Shown: in pieces, positions 17,543 through 26,529 of the stretch
How positions within the stretch are numbered: position 1 is the first letter of the stretch
Layout of the letters: the number at the start of each line of letters is the position of its first letter
Source: Bacteroidales bacterium
GTDB taxonomy: Bacteria; Bacteroidota; Bacteroidia; Bacteroidales; UBA1715
DNA: 40,364 bases
Direction: 5' to 3'
Assembly: GCA_017618935.1 (NCBI GenBank)
Contig: JAFZTG010000024.1
Span: 1 to 40,364 of the forward strand
Made by a program: the position numbers and the translations under genes
Notes under the pieces: generated by a model
Told to the model about the DNA's origin: nothing
Seen by the model: the letters and a program-made list of their open reading frames with translations, nothing else
Databases searched by the model: none

Positions 17543-18268
17543 TTGAGGCGTTGCGTTCCAATCATATTGCTTTTGTTTTTGTCTTTGCAAGGATTTAGCC
17601 AGACAAAAAAGATTCTTCACGACCAATCGTACGATAAGAAATGGTTTCATCTTGGCTTTACTCTTGGCGTTAATCGTATGGATTACAGGATTTTCCCTGA
17701 TTCCACATTGCTTATGACGGGCTTGTCGGACTCTATTTATAATGTAGAGGCACATGGAACAATGGGAATCGACTTGGGAATTATTAGCGAATTACGCCTT
17801 GGGAATTATTTCGCTCTCCGATTCCTGCCTGGTCTGCTTTTTGGACAACGAGACTTAGTGTATCAATTGAGAAAGGGTAACTCGCCTCGTTTTGAACCTG
17901 AGTTGAAAGAATATCGGATGAAAATTCCAAGTATTTATATTGATGCTCCTATTCTTGTGAAATTCAAGGGAAAGCGCATCAACAACTATCGTCCGTATTT
18001 GGTTGGTGGAATGGCTGTCCGTTACGATTTGGACACAAAGCGAATCGGACACAACAACGACGATTATTCCATAAACCAACAGCCACTTGATTATTTCTAC
18101 GAATTTGGCTTTGGCATTGATTTCTTTTTGGTGTACTTCAAACTTGCAACTGAATTCAAGTATAGTTTCGGGATGAAAAACATTCTTATTGCCGAACCTA
18201 CCGAATATTGCACGGTAATCGACGCACTGAAAAGCCGTATGTTCATTCTTTCTTTTCATTTCGAATAA
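17543..18268 (+). CDS. porT: PorT-like T9SS outer-membrane beta-barrel protein
   Basis: A 241-residue protein starting at a TTG, which is needed to include the complete signal peptide (RRCVPIILLLFLSLQGFSQ); no ATG gives an intact one. The mature part is an eight-strand-type beta-barrel. Its PorT-like landmarks are a start KKWFHLGFTLGVNRMDYRI, then LRFLPGLLFGQRDLVYQL, YIDAPILVKFKGKRINNYRPYLVGG and a C-terminus in an aromatic-rich strand. Length and order match PorT of Porphyromonas (about 240 residues), an accessory outer-membrane component needed for the type IX secretion system. It is followed after one nucleotide by the FAD dehydrogenase gene. The window's two T9SS cargo proteins (GH8 and alpha/beta hydrolase) would depend on this system. 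Confidence 0.8.
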   Translation: MRRCVPIILLLFLSLQGFSQTKKILHDQSYDKKWFHLGFTLGVNRMDYRIFPDSTLLMTGLSDSIYNVEAHGTMGIDLGIISELRLGNYFALRFLPGLLFGQRDLVYQLRKGNSPRFEPELKEYRMKIPSIYIDAPILVKFKGKRINNYRPYLVGGMAVRYDLDTKRIGHNNDDYSINQQPLDYFYEFGFGIDFFLVYFKLATEFKYSFGMKNILIAEPTEYCTVIDALKSRMFILSFHFE

Positions 18269-18269
18269 T

Positions 18270-19826
18270 ATGGTTCATACACTCTCATTTCAAGTTTCTC
18301 CCAAAATCGCGGCAAACGATTTCCTGCTCAAAAAACAGGTAGCGGAACAATTGTCGTTGCCTATGGCGGAAATTCACGAGATGCGTATTACCAAACGGTC
18401 TATTGACGCTCGTTCACGGAACATAAAAATCAACCTTTCCTTGCTTGTTGCAAGTGGCAACGACCAAAGTGTTCCATTTGAAAAGATTCACTACGAGAAA
18501 CGTGATGTTTCCCTGCAACCCGAAGTTCACATTGTGGGTGCAGGCCCCGCGGGATTATTCGCCGCATTACGTCTGATTGAACTGAATTTGAAACCGATTG
18601 TCTTGGAACAGGGAAAAGACGTTTCGGAACGAAAGAAAGATATAGCAAAACTCAATCTCAACCAAGGATGCAATCCACTGTCTAACTATTGTTTTGGTGA
18701 AGGTGGTGCGGGAACGTTTTCCGACGGAAAATTATACACTCGCTCGAAAAAGAAAGGCGACAATCGACGTGTGTTGGAACTCTTCGTCTTCCATGGAGCA
18801 AAACCCTCAATATTGGTTGATTCTCACCCTCATATCGGCTCCGACAAATTGCCCGAAATCATTTCCAATATGCGAAAAACCATTTTGGAATGTGGCGGTG
18901 AGATACATTTCAATAAACAAGTTACTGATTTCGAGATACATAACGATACCATCACTAAACTGATTTGTTCTGACGAAACCATTCCGACAAAACATGTCAT
19001 TTTAGCAACTGGTCATTCTGCACGGCCGCTCTATTACGCGTTGCACAACGCCGGAGTAGAATTGGAGGCAAAAGCGTGTGCCATGGGCGTTCGAGTGGAA
19101 CACCCGCAAGAATTGATTAATCATATTCAGTACCATGGCAACGTTATGAAAGAATTGCCTGCCGCAAATTATTCCCTCGTGCACCAAGTTGACGGTCGTG
19201 GCGTGTATTCTTTTTGTATGTGTCCCGGAGGTATTATAGTACCGTCTATGACGGCTGATAATCAAACAGTTGTAAACGGAATGTCAAACTCTCGACGAAA
19301 TTCGCCATACGCAAATTCGGGAATGGTGGTTGAATTGCAACTATCTGATTTCAAAGATTTTGCGTCATATGGAGAACTTGCAGGGCTCAAATTTCAAGAA
19401 CAATTTGAAGCGCTTGCCTTTCAAAATGGCGGGCAAATGCAAATAGCACCTGCACAAAGGATTTCGGATTTTGTGCGCAATAAAATTTCCGGCTCATTAC
19501 CAAGCACATCCTATATCCCAGGAATTGTCAGTTCGCCAATGCACTTTTGGATGCCCGACAGCATTGCCAAACGACTGCAGGATGGCCTAAAATTCTTTGA
19601 CCGACAAATGCATGGTTTTGCGAGTTCCGACGGAATTATTGTCGGTGTAGAATCCCGTTCCTCCTCGCCCGTTCGCATTCCGCGAAATCAGGAAACGCTT
19701 TCTCACGTACGTATTACAAACTTATTTCCTTGTGGTGAAGGTGCTGGGTATGCGGGAGGTATTGTTTCGTCTGCAGTTGACGGTATGAATTGTGCAGAAT
19801 CTGTATGGACGAAAACTCACAAATGA
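18270..19826 (+). CDS. FAD-dependent dehydrogenase (COG2509-type, uncharacterised)
   Basis: A 518-residue protein of the usual length for this family. An N-terminal domain of about 85 residues precedes the FAD-binding motif VGAGPAGLFAALRL (89-102). Typical family blocks follow: EQGKDVSERKKDI, NYCFGEGGAGTFSDGKLYTR, ILATGHSARPLYYAL, and near the end FPCGEGAGYAGGIVSSAVDG for the second part of FAD binding. No signal peptide or membrane helix was seen, so it is cytosolic. The physiological substrate is unknown for the family. It starts one nucleotide after the porT stop, so the two are co-transcribed, a physical but not obviously functional link. Confidence 0.83.
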   Translation: MVHTLSFQVSPKIAANDFLLKKQVAEQLSLPMAEIHEMRITKRSIDARSRNIKINLSLLVASGNDQSVPFEKIHYEKRDVSLQPEVHIVGAGPAGLFAALRLIELNLKPIVLEQGKDVSERKKDIAKLNLNQGCNPLSNYCFGEGGAGTFSDGKLYTRSKKKGDNRRVLELFVFHGAKPSILVDSHPHIGSDKLPEIISNMRKTILECGGEIHFNKQVTDFEIHNDTITKLICSDETIPTKHVILATGHSARPLYYALHNAGVELEAKACAMGVRVEHPQELINHIQYHGNVMKELPAANYSLVHQVDGRGVYSFCMCPGGIIVPSMTADNQTVVNGMSNSRRNSPYANSGMVVELQLSDFKDFASYGELAGLKFQEQFEALAFQNGGQMQIAPAQRISDFVRNKISGSLPSTSYIPGIVSSPMHFWMPDSIAKRLQDGLKFFDRQMHGFASSDGIIVGVESRSSSPVRIPRNQETLSHVRITNLFPCGEGAGYAGGIVSSAVDGMNCAESVWTKTHK

Positions 19827-19882
19827 CAAAAACATATAAAATCACCTACGACTTCCTTCTCTCCTTATAAAATAAACCGTCC

Positions 19883-19914
19883 TTGACGCTTAACTGAGAA
19901 AAATCGTATTTTTG
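19883..19914 (+). promoter_or_regulatory. Promoter of yraN
   Basis: -33 TTG at 19883-19885, a 21-bp spacer, and -7 TATTTTTG at 19907-19914, with the ATG 23 nt downstream. This fits the Bacteroidetes consensus. Confidence 0.65.
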
Positions 19915-19937
19915 CATTATACCAATTATATAATGCT

Positions 19938-20306
19938 ATGGAAATAAAAAAAATTGAGAATGTAGGTGCTTGGGGCGAAGAAACTGCCCGAAAACATTTG
20001 GAATCAAAAGGTTACGTAATTCTTGAACAAAATTGGCGTTGTTCGCACAAGGAAGTCGATATTATTGCCAGACAAAATAATACGATAATATTTGTTGAGG
20101 TAAAAACTCGTACAAGTTCGTTCCGAAGCCCTATTGACGCTGTTGACCGACAAAAACAGAAGTTGCTGTTTAGCGCTGCTAATTATTATGTGCGACAAAA
20201 AAATCTTGATTGCGATATTCGTTTCGACATTATCTCCATTGTCGTTTCCAATGGTTCGGTTGATTTAGAACATATTGAAAACGCATTTTATCCTCGCGTT
20301 CGATAA
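19938..20306 (+). CDS. yraN: YraN/UPF0102 family endonuclease-like protein
   Basis: A 122-residue cytosolic protein with the restriction-endonuclease-like core of UPF0102. It shows the GEETARKHLESKGY helix (E14/E15), CSHKEVDIIA with catalytic D41, and the FVEVKTR strand with E54-x-K56, then the DAVDRQKQKLL helix (148-residue members are the longest; this is a usual short one). The family is proposed to act on DNA, but its exact role is unsettled. The gene is monocistronic, with a clear upstream promoter and a palindrome-plus-T-tract terminator starting 17 nt after the stop. Confidence 0.88.
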   Translation: MEIKKIENVGAWGEETARKHLESKGYVILEQNWRCSHKEVDIIARQNNTIIFVEVKTRTSSFRSPIDAVDRQKQKLLFSAANYYVRQKNLDCDIRFDIISIVVSNGSVDLEHIENAFYPRVR

Positions 20307-20322
20307 ATAACGATGGTGTCTG

Positions 20323-20350
20323 GTAGAGACGCGATTAATCGCGTCTCTAC
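20323..20350. repeat. GTAGAGACG palindrome, copy 2
   Basis: A perfect 28-bp palindrome identical to copy 1 (core CGATTAATCG), 17 nt after the yraN stop. Confidence 0.93.
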
Positions 20351-20357
20351 GTTTTTT
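20323..20357 (+). terminator. Terminator of yraN built from the palindrome
   Basis: The palindrome forms a stem of up to 14 bp and is followed directly by GTTTTTT (20351-20357), giving an intrinsic-terminator layout on the plus strand. The other palindrome copies lack this T-tract. Confidence 0.62.
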
Positions 20358-20457
20358 ATGGATATTTATCGATATTGATTTATTTTCATATTTTGTTATA
20401 AATAATAAAAATTTATGCGAATTGCGATAAAAAAATATCAAAATTATTCGCAAAATA

Positions 20458-20488
20458 TTTGGACGAAAATAAAAAAGCCGTACTTTTG
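20458..20488 (+). promoter_or_regulatory. Promoter of the tail-fibre-like/esterase operon
   Basis: -33 TTTG (20458-20461), a 19-bp spacer and -7 TACTTTTG (20481-20488): a full match to the Bacteroidetes promoter. The leader to the ATG at 20538 is about 43 nt. Confidence 0.75.
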
Positions 20489-20537
20489 CCCCTGAAAAAA
20501 GAGAGTTCACATAATATTAACTAATACAAAAACAATT

Positions 20538-21866
20538 ATGAAAAAAAGAGCATTTTTAAGACTGGCTTTACAAGCCACAGTGTGTTTAACTTCGTTGAAA
20601 GCGAGTTATGCGGATTCGTATGACCCGGAAAAAATCTATCAGAAAGGCGACGAGACGGAAATCACCATCAATGGTGTGAACGTGTCCATAGTGTATGTAA
20701 ACGATTCGCCTTCATCGAATTTTGTGCCTTCAACGCCATACGACAACAACAATAGCTGGTTGTGGAGCGTGTCGGGGAGTTATAAAGGCGAGTGGGTTCC
20801 GTTCCATTATGTCATGTTTGATAACGTGGGAACGGAAGTTCAGTATGCGGGCAATACCTATAAGTTATTGCAAGAAATGTGGCCTTCGTCGCCTTCGCCA
20901 TCGGTTGCTGCCGCTGATAGTTGGGGTTGGGAGTGTTTGGATTGCGCAGGTTCTTCGGTAGGTCAATGTCACAATCCATATTCTACTGATTATTATCCCA
21001 TTTCCTTGGCACAATTAAATAATGGTGCCGACAACACTACACCACCGAATGCGAGCGGAAACGCGGGAACAGTAAGTGGTTTGGGTGGCGATTTCGTCAA
21101 CATCAATCAGGAACGTTCTTGTAATACGCCATTTGCGTTGTACAACAATGACTTATATTTCCGTGACGGTTGCGACCCTCATTCAGGAATAGGTTACTAT
21201 GGAGTTTCGGATAATACGAACGTGCCTGCTCCGCAAAAACGCTTGTTTGCCGACACCGATACCGACGGTCCCGTATTATATGGTTGGAATGGTGGCGCTT
21301 TGGGTGTTCGCCAGAGAAATAACTTGACGGCGGTCAATGGTCCACATATTGAGAAGATTGCTTTGCAATGGACACCAAGCAACGTGTATATCGGTACGGA
21401 AAAATTGCCTATGTTGTTCACTACATACAATACAATTTATGTAAAAGGAATCAAAGGTACCAGAACTGGATTATACGTTTCGGGCACGGAAAAAACGAAG
21501 GCTATTCAGATTTACGATGCGACAAATGGCGGGAACTCCTTCGTTGTCTATGGTAACGGCGTGGTAAATGCCAAGAAAATCTATACCGAGGAGGTTGAGG
21601 TCTTGGCAAATGTAAATGGTAGCCGTTGGCCAGATTATGTATTCGAGAAAGATTACAAATTGCGCTCGTTGCGCGAATTAGAACAATACATTTCAGAAAA
21701 CAAACATTTGCCTGATGTTCCTTCGGCGATGGAAATGGAAGGATCAAAAATCAATTTGGCAGAAGCGAATATGGTTTTGCTGAAAAAAGTTGAGGAACTT
21801 ACGTTGTATGTACTTGATTTACAACAACAAATAGACAAACTGAATCAAAATGAGGAAAGAAAGTAA
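20538..21866 (+). CDS. Secreted protein with tail-fibre-like C-terminal domain
   Basis: A 442-residue protein with a signal peptide (ending KASYAD). The first 110 residues carry a short aromatic module, VQYAGNTYKLLQEMWPSSPSPS then WGWECLD, resembling a CBM5/12 or chitin-binding type 3 fold. The middle is rich in Gly/Asn/Cys and unrecognised. The C-terminus (about 345-440) is the Bacteroidetes tail-fibre-like end: WPDYVFEKDYKLRSLREL, then ISENKHLPDVPSAMEMEG and a terminal coiled coil (LLKKVEELTLYVLDLQQQI). The S74 autoprotease residues were not identified. The esterase gene follows after one nucleotide. A surface fibre or adhesin-like role is inferred. Confidence 0.72.
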   Translation: MKKRAFLRLALQATVCLTSLKASYADSYDPEKIYQKGDETEITINGVNVSIVYVNDSPSSNFVPSTPYDNNNSWLWSVSGSYKGEWVPFHYVMFDNVGTEVQYAGNTYKLLQEMWPSSPSPSVAAADSWGWECLDCAGSSVGQCHNPYSTDYYPISLAQLNNGADNTTPPNASGNAGTVSGLGGDFVNINQERSCNTPFALYNNDLYFRDGCDPHSGIGYYGVSDNTNVPAPQKRLFADTDTDGPVLYGWNGGALGVRQRNNLTAVNGPHIEKIALQWTPSNVYIGTEKLPMLFTTYNTIYVKGIKGTRTGLYVSGTEKTKAIQIYDATNGGNSFVVYGNGVVNAKKIYTEEVEVLANVNGSRWPDYVFEKDYKLRSLRELEQYISENKHLPDVPSAMEMEGSKINLAEANMVLLKKVEELTLYVLDLQQQIDKLNQNEERK

Positions 21867-21867
21867 G

Positions 21868-24588
21868 ATGAAGAAGTTTGTCAGATTATTATTGGTTGCT
21901 TTGGCAATAGCAACCAATAGTTTCGCCCAACGCAATGATGTTTGGGAGAATTATAAGAATTCGGTGAACTCGGTTTTTTCAGAGATTTCACCTGCGAAAA
22001 TCACGACGGGCTTGCTGATTGAGAAAGCCATCCCTTACGTTGATTTATCGTACTACAACGGCGAAAAGAACAGTGATACGTGTATGTTTATGTTGTGGCA
22101 GAAGATGTATTCTCAGTTTTGTATGGCTCATAGTAATTATGAGGGAATCATCTTCGGAAGAGAGTTTGGAGCAGAAATGTCCCAAACTCCTTTTGAAATC
22201 CCAATTGGGATGGCATTCTTCAAGTACAATCAGTTTAAACCTGCGGTTATTCAACGGGAAAAGGTTGTGCTTGACACGGTGAAAGGAAAATTTCTCGACT
22301 ACACGGGTGTGAATGGGAAAATTTTTGATGAGAAAACAGCGTTTTCGTTTGCTCCGTTTGTGCAAAAAATCAAGGAGGGGACCTATTCGTTCACTATGTC
22401 GCGGGAAGAATCCTTCGGTAAGGAACTTGCCGACATTGAAAGCATGAGCATCGATTTTGGCGACGGATTCGGTTTCCAACCGATTGGGTTTGGGCAAACG
22501 GTTCAGGTAACGTATGATTTCGGTGGTGAACAAACAATGACAATGAAAGTCATTGCCAAAGGGACGGAATACGTTGCATATAGCAAGTTTTTCGTGGAAT
22601 CGGGAAATGGTAGAAATCGACTCAAAAGTTTCTCGTTTGGCACGGAACCGACTGACGGACCGAGAAGTTTCTATTCAAACGGAATCGAAGCGGAATATGC
22701 GGTGTATAACCGCTGTGGCTCTGACGGGAAGGTACGTAAGCCATACATTATCGTGTCGGGTTTCGACCCTCAGGACAAGAATCGTTTGGTTGACGAGTCC
22801 GACAAGGTAAATCTCTATCGGGTTTCAAATAAAAACGACTATTTGGACCAACTTCGCAACGACGGTTACGACATCATCATTTATCGCTCAAAAAACAGTA
22901 CGGAATCTATCATTCCCAACGCGTTGAACTTGGTTGATTTTATCAAGAAAATCAATGCCGAGAAAACGAGCGATAATGAGTTGATTATTGCCGGAGCAAG
23001 CATGGGCGGCCTTGTTGTGAGATATGCGCTGACGTATATGGAGCATAACAACATCGACCATCAGACAAAATTGTTCATTTCTGTGGATTCGCCACAAGAA
23101 GGCGCAAATGTGCCTTTGGGAATTCAATATATGGTGAAATATCTCAACAAAGATATGCTGGATGCCGTTTCCAAACTGAAATCTGTGGAGAACAACATTC
23201 TCAACAGCAATGCGGCAAAAGAAATGTTACTGTATCATCATTCGGCTACAAATGGCTCTACGGCACAATGCGCAGGGAACAGAACCACATTTCTTGACGA
23301 ATTGAACAAAATTGGCTATTTCCCAAAACAATGCCGTACCATTGCACTTTCTATGGGAAGTGGCGTGGGAACCTCACAAGGGTTCTCGGCTGGTGACGAA
23401 TTGTTGCGAAAAGACCCGAAGATTTCGGCCTTAGTTCCTATTGGCGCTCCCGTGGAACGTATCACGTGGGAATTTTCGGTGAAGGCCGTGCCGAATCAGC
23501 AAAATACTACAATATATTATGAATCGGCAAATCTCAAGACGTGCGTGCGATTGTTACGGAAAACATTCTGTACCGATGGAGTCACGATTGCATCGCGAAA
23601 AGAAACGGTCAACAACACAATGCCTATCGACAACGCTCCCGGAAGCATTCAGAATCTTCATAATCTGAAGTCGTTCCACGGACAGGGCTACTTGTTGGGG
23701 AAAGATTATATGGATATTTTAGAGGATTTGGGAGAAATAAACTACAATGGCCACCCCGATAACTTTATCCCTTCGTATAGCTCGGTAGGCTTGGAAAACA
23801 TAACCAATCCTCACTTGAACATAAAAAGTTATTTGAAGGCAAGTTCAAGTTTCGTTCCCGTTACCGACAATATCTATGTTAAATCGAAAGACACTAATCT
23901 GAGCTTGTTCGACGTTATATACATTGAAAACAAGAATCTTGACCATATCTACGATGACAACAAGGTTGGCGTTTTCACAAATGATATGATTACCTTTATG
24001 AATCAGGAGACGAATCCTCGGGAACTGTTTATAGAGAATTATTCCGCACACAACGGACATAGAACGGCGTGGGAATCGAAGGAATCGGTTCACATAGGCA
24101 ATAGCGTTGACGAAATCGCATACAACAATGGTGATGTTGTGATAGAATCGGGTGCAACGGCAACGGTACGGGCAAATAAGAAAATTATGATTGAACCTGG
24201 AACTAAGATTGCCAAAGGCAGTTCATTCTCCGCAAAAATCGGCGTGGAACCATCTTGTTCCGACAACGAAATGTATTCATTGAAAAGCTATGACGACGAA
24301 GATTCTCCTGCAGAAACCATCTCGCAATCGCCAATGCTTTCGTTTGTGGAAACATATTCCGAGCCGGTAATCGTCTATCCGAATCCCGTGACTGACAATA
24401 TGGTCATTTCATCGAATAAGACGGGGAATACCGCCACATTGTTCGATATGCAGGGAAAACAAATCTTGTTGATTGTGTTCCAAAAAAATGTTGAACTGGA
24501 TTGTAGCGCAATCCCTACGGGAGTATATACATTACAAGTGATTCAAGGGAATGGCAAAGTAATAACAAAACAAATAATTAAACGATAA
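21868..24588 (+). CDS. T9SS-secreted alpha/beta hydrolase (esterase/lipase-like)
   Basis: A 906-residue protein from the ATG at 21868, which gives a normal signal peptide ending NSFAQ; an earlier in-frame ATG at 21850 overlaps the preceding gene. About 190-235 is a PKD-like beta domain (IDFGDGFGFQ). About 290-600 is an alpha/beta-hydrolase: IIVSGFDP strand, IIIYRSKN, and the nucleophile elbow GASMGG with S378. The acid and histidine were not fixed by eye. About 845-906 is a T9SS type-A sorting domain (VIVYPNPVTDNMVIS ... KQIIKR). It should be exported across the outer membrane and anchored or released. The substrate is unknown; lipase and carbohydrate esterase are both possible. It shares an operon with the tail-fibre-like and lipoprotein genes. 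Confidence 0.83.
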   Translation: MKKFVRLLLVALAIATNSFAQRNDVWENYKNSVNSVFSEISPAKITTGLLIEKAIPYVDLSYYNGEKNSDTCMFMLWQKMYSQFCMAHSNYEGIIFGREFGAEMSQTPFEIPIGMAFFKYNQFKPAVIQREKVVLDTVKGKFLDYTGVNGKIFDEKTAFSFAPFVQKIKEGTYSFTMSREESFGKELADIESMSIDFGDGFGFQPIGFGQTVQVTYDFGGEQTMTMKVIAKGTEYVAYSKFFVESGNGRNRLKSFSFGTEPTDGPRSFYSNGIEAEYAVYNRCGSDGKVRKPYIIVSGFDPQDKNRLVDESDKVNLYRVSNKNDYLDQLRNDGYDIIIYRSKNSTESIIPNALNLVDFIKKINAEKTSDNELIIAGASMGGLVVRYALTYMEHNNIDHQTKLFISVDSPQEGANVPLGIQYMVKYLNKDMLDAVSKLKSVENNILNSNAAKEMLLYHHSATNGSTAQCAGNRTTFLDELNKIGYFPKQCRTIALSMGSGVGTSQGFSAGDELLRKDPKISALVPIGAPVERITWEFSVKAVPNQQNTTIYYESANLKTCVRLLRKTFCTDGVTIASRKETVNNTMPIDNAPGSIQNLHNLKSFHGQGYLLGKDYMDILEDLGEINYNGHPDNFIPSYSSVGLENITNPHLNIKSYLKASSSFVPVTDNIYVKSKDTNLSLFDVIYIENKNLDHIYDDNKVGVFTNDMITFMNQETNPRELFIENYSAHNGHRTAWESKESVHIGNSVDEIAYNNGDVVIESGATATVRANKKIMIEPGTKIAKGSSFSAKIGVEPSCSDNEMYSLKSYDDEDSPAETISQSPMLSFVETYSEPVIVYPNPVTDNMVISSNKTGNTATLFDMQGKQILLIVFQKNVELDCSAIPTGVYTLQVIQGNGKVITKQIIKR

Positions 24589-25346
24589 TGAAAAAGATTG
24601 TATTCTGGTTTTTACCAATGTTGATGACTGGGTGTTCATCGTTGTATGTTCCCCACATGGCAAATGTGCCACTTTTTGAAGAAAAGGGCGAAACGCAGGT
24701 TTCCGCTTCGCTTAGTACTAACAGTGTGCAGGCATCGGCTGCGTATGCCCTCTCCGAAAAATATGCGGTTCAACTTTCGGGTGGGCTCTCGTATGGTAAC
24801 TTCACGGAGTACAACGACATATTTACAAAAAAGAGCGACCATACCGTGGCGAGAGGTGCGACGAACATTGACCTCACCACATATGGCCGTTATGCAAATC
24901 GTTATATAGAAGCGAGTGTCGGGCGATATAACTTGGTACCTCAGCGAAACGTTAAAATTGAGGTTTTTAGTGGTGTTGCGTTCGGGAATTCTCAAGAGGA
25001 TTCCTTCCATAGTGGTTACGGTTTATTTTTCTTTCAATCATGCATTGGTAAAAGGTTTCGCATTATTGAATGGGGTACATCTCTTCGACTTGCTTATAGT
25101 GTTCATGATTTTTCTTGGCAAGATACCGCCCACACTACGCTTCATAACGATTTTTCACTATGTCACATTGAACCAATGGCATTTTGCAGAATCGGCGGGG
25201 AACACGTAAAATTTGAGCCAAAAATCGGAGTTTCCTTGCCAATCGCTTTTTCGGCATACAAAGATTTGGAAGATCGTATTTCCGATACGGATTATTATAG
25301 AACGACATTGCTACATTTTTCTCTTGGTGTACATTTTTCATTTTAG
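24588..25346 (+). CDS. Lipoprotein with outer-membrane beta-barrel-like body
   Basis: A 252-residue protein with a signal sequence and lipobox MTGC (C16). Many alternating amphipathic strands follow (QVSASLSTNSVQASAAYAL, YAVQLSGGLSYGNF) and the C-terminal strand ends in phenylalanine (LHFSLGVHFSF), as in outer-membrane barrels. The combination of a lipid anchor and a barrel is seen in some Bacteroidetes families, but I do not recognise this one. Its ATG overlaps the esterase stop by one base (TAATG), so it is the coupled third gene of the operon. Confidence 0.7.
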   Translation: MKKIVFWFLPMLMTGCSSLYVPHMANVPLFEEKGETQVSASLSTNSVQASAAYALSEKYAVQLSGGLSYGNFTEYNDIFTKKSDHTVARGATNIDLTTYGRYANRYIEASVGRYNLVPQRNVKIEVFSGVAFGNSQEDSFHSGYGLFFFQSCIGKRFRIIEWGTSLRLAYSVHDFSWQDTAHTTLHNDFSLCHIEPMAFCRIGGEHVKFEPKIGVSLPIAFSAYKDLEDRISDTDYYRTTLLHFSLGVHFSF

Positions 25347-25363
25347 TTTCTTTTTGTTGTGTC

Positions 25364-25404
25364 GGAATCTCCTATCAAACATAATTTGATAGGAGATTCC
25401 TATT
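25364..25404 (+). terminator. Intrinsic terminator of the three-gene operon
   Basis: A perfect 16-bp stem (25364-25379 with 25385-25400) with a 5-nt loop, followed by TATTTT. It starts 17 nt after the lipoprotein stop. Confidence 0.85.
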
Positions 25405-25437
25405 TTGAGACCGCTCGACATATCAAGCACAATCTAA

Positions 25438-25469
25438 TTTGGATTTTTTCAGGAAAAACTGTTCATTTG
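25438..25469 (+). promoter_or_regulatory. Probable promoter of the mechanosensitive channel gene
   Basis: -33 TTTG (25438-25441), a 20-bp spacer and -7 TTCATTTG (25462-25469), one mismatch from TAnnTTTG. The ATG is 17 nt downstream. Confidence 0.5.
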
Positions 25470-25485
25470 CAAAAAATAAGGAACA

Positions 25486-26529
25486 ATGCGAGATATCATC
25501 ATATTCGATAATACACTTCTTGACATAACAATCTCCCTGGCAATCATTGTCGGTGGTTTTATTGTTGCCAAACTTATCTATGTCATTTTTACGAAAGTAT
25601 TTGGGAAAATGGCAGCAAAAACGGAGTCGACATTAGATGACTTAATCGTTGAAAAATTACGTGCTCCGTTCATTTTTGCCGCTGTCATTGCTTCCATCTG
25701 GTTTGCTTTACGCAGACTGAATATGGCAGAGGAGGTGATTGATACAATAAAAGATGTTTATTCGGTACTTGTCGTTGTCAACGGCACATGGGCTATTGCC
25801 CGACTCCTTTCAAGTTTGATAGAAAACATTCTGACACGACATACCATTACCGATGACGAAAAACTAAACAAAGGCATGGTTGACATTATTCAGCGAATTG
25901 CCACCTATGTGATTTGGCTTATCGGTATCCTTATTGCAATGAACAATCTCGGTATCAAGATTGGTACGTTGCTCGCCGGACTTGGAATTGGTGGTGTGGC
26001 CGTAGCCTTGGCTGCACAAGATACCATCAAGAATCTCTTTGGCGGAATCGTTCTCTTTTTTGACCGACCATTTAATCTTGGTGACCGTATTCGTTTTGAC
26101 GGATTAGATGGCAATGTGATGCATATTGGTTTACGAAGCCTGCGAATCTGCACACTGGACGGCAGAATGGTCACAATTCCTAACTCCAAGGTAGTTGATA
26201 ACGCCATTGAAAACGTTACGTCCGAGCCTTCAACCAGAATAAAACTTACGTTGGGATTAACGTACGACACTACGCCCGAAAAAATGGAACTTGCGTTGAA
26301 AATCCTGAAGGAATTGCCAAAAACGGTCAAAAACATCTCCCCCGAAACGCAAGCCAATTTTATGGAATATGGCGATTTCTCGCTCAAAATCCTTTTTATC
26401 TATTACATAGAAAAATCGGGGAATTACTACGAAACGCAATCGGAGGTAAATAAAGCCATACTTCGTTTGTTCAACGAAAACGGATTGGAATTCGCATTCC
26501 CGACGCAGACAATCTATACCAAGAATTAA
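25486..26529 (+). CDS. Mechanosensitive ion channel, MscS family
   Basis: A 347-residue inner-membrane protein. N-terminal helices lie at about 10-35, 58-80 and 95-115, followed by the pore-lining TM3 with the Gly/Ala-packed signature (TLLAGLGIGGVAVALAAQD then NLFGGIVLFFDRPFNLGD, about 158-200). The beta domain (VMHIGLRSLRICTLDGRMVTIPNS) and a C-terminal alpha/beta domain follow. The family opens under membrane tension and protects cells from osmotic down-shock. The gene has its own promoter and converges on kdsB with a 4-bp overlap of the stop codons. Confidence 0.88.
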   Translation: MRDIIIFDNTLLDITISLAIIVGGFIVAKLIYVIFTKVFGKMAAKTESTLDDLIVEKLRAPFIFAAVIASIWFALRRLNMAEEVIDTIKDVYSVLVVVNGTWAIARLLSSLIENILTRHTITDDEKLNKGMVDIIQRIATYVIWLIGILIAMNNLGIKIGTLLAGLGIGGVAVALAAQDTIKNLFGGIVLFFDRPFNLGDRIRFDGLDGNVMHIGLRSLRICTLDGRMVTIPNSKVVDNAIENVTSEPSTRIKLTLGLTYDTTPEKMELALKILKELPKTVKNISPETQANFMEYGDFSLKILFIYYIEKSGNYYETQSEVNKAILRLFNENGLEFAFPTQTIYTKN

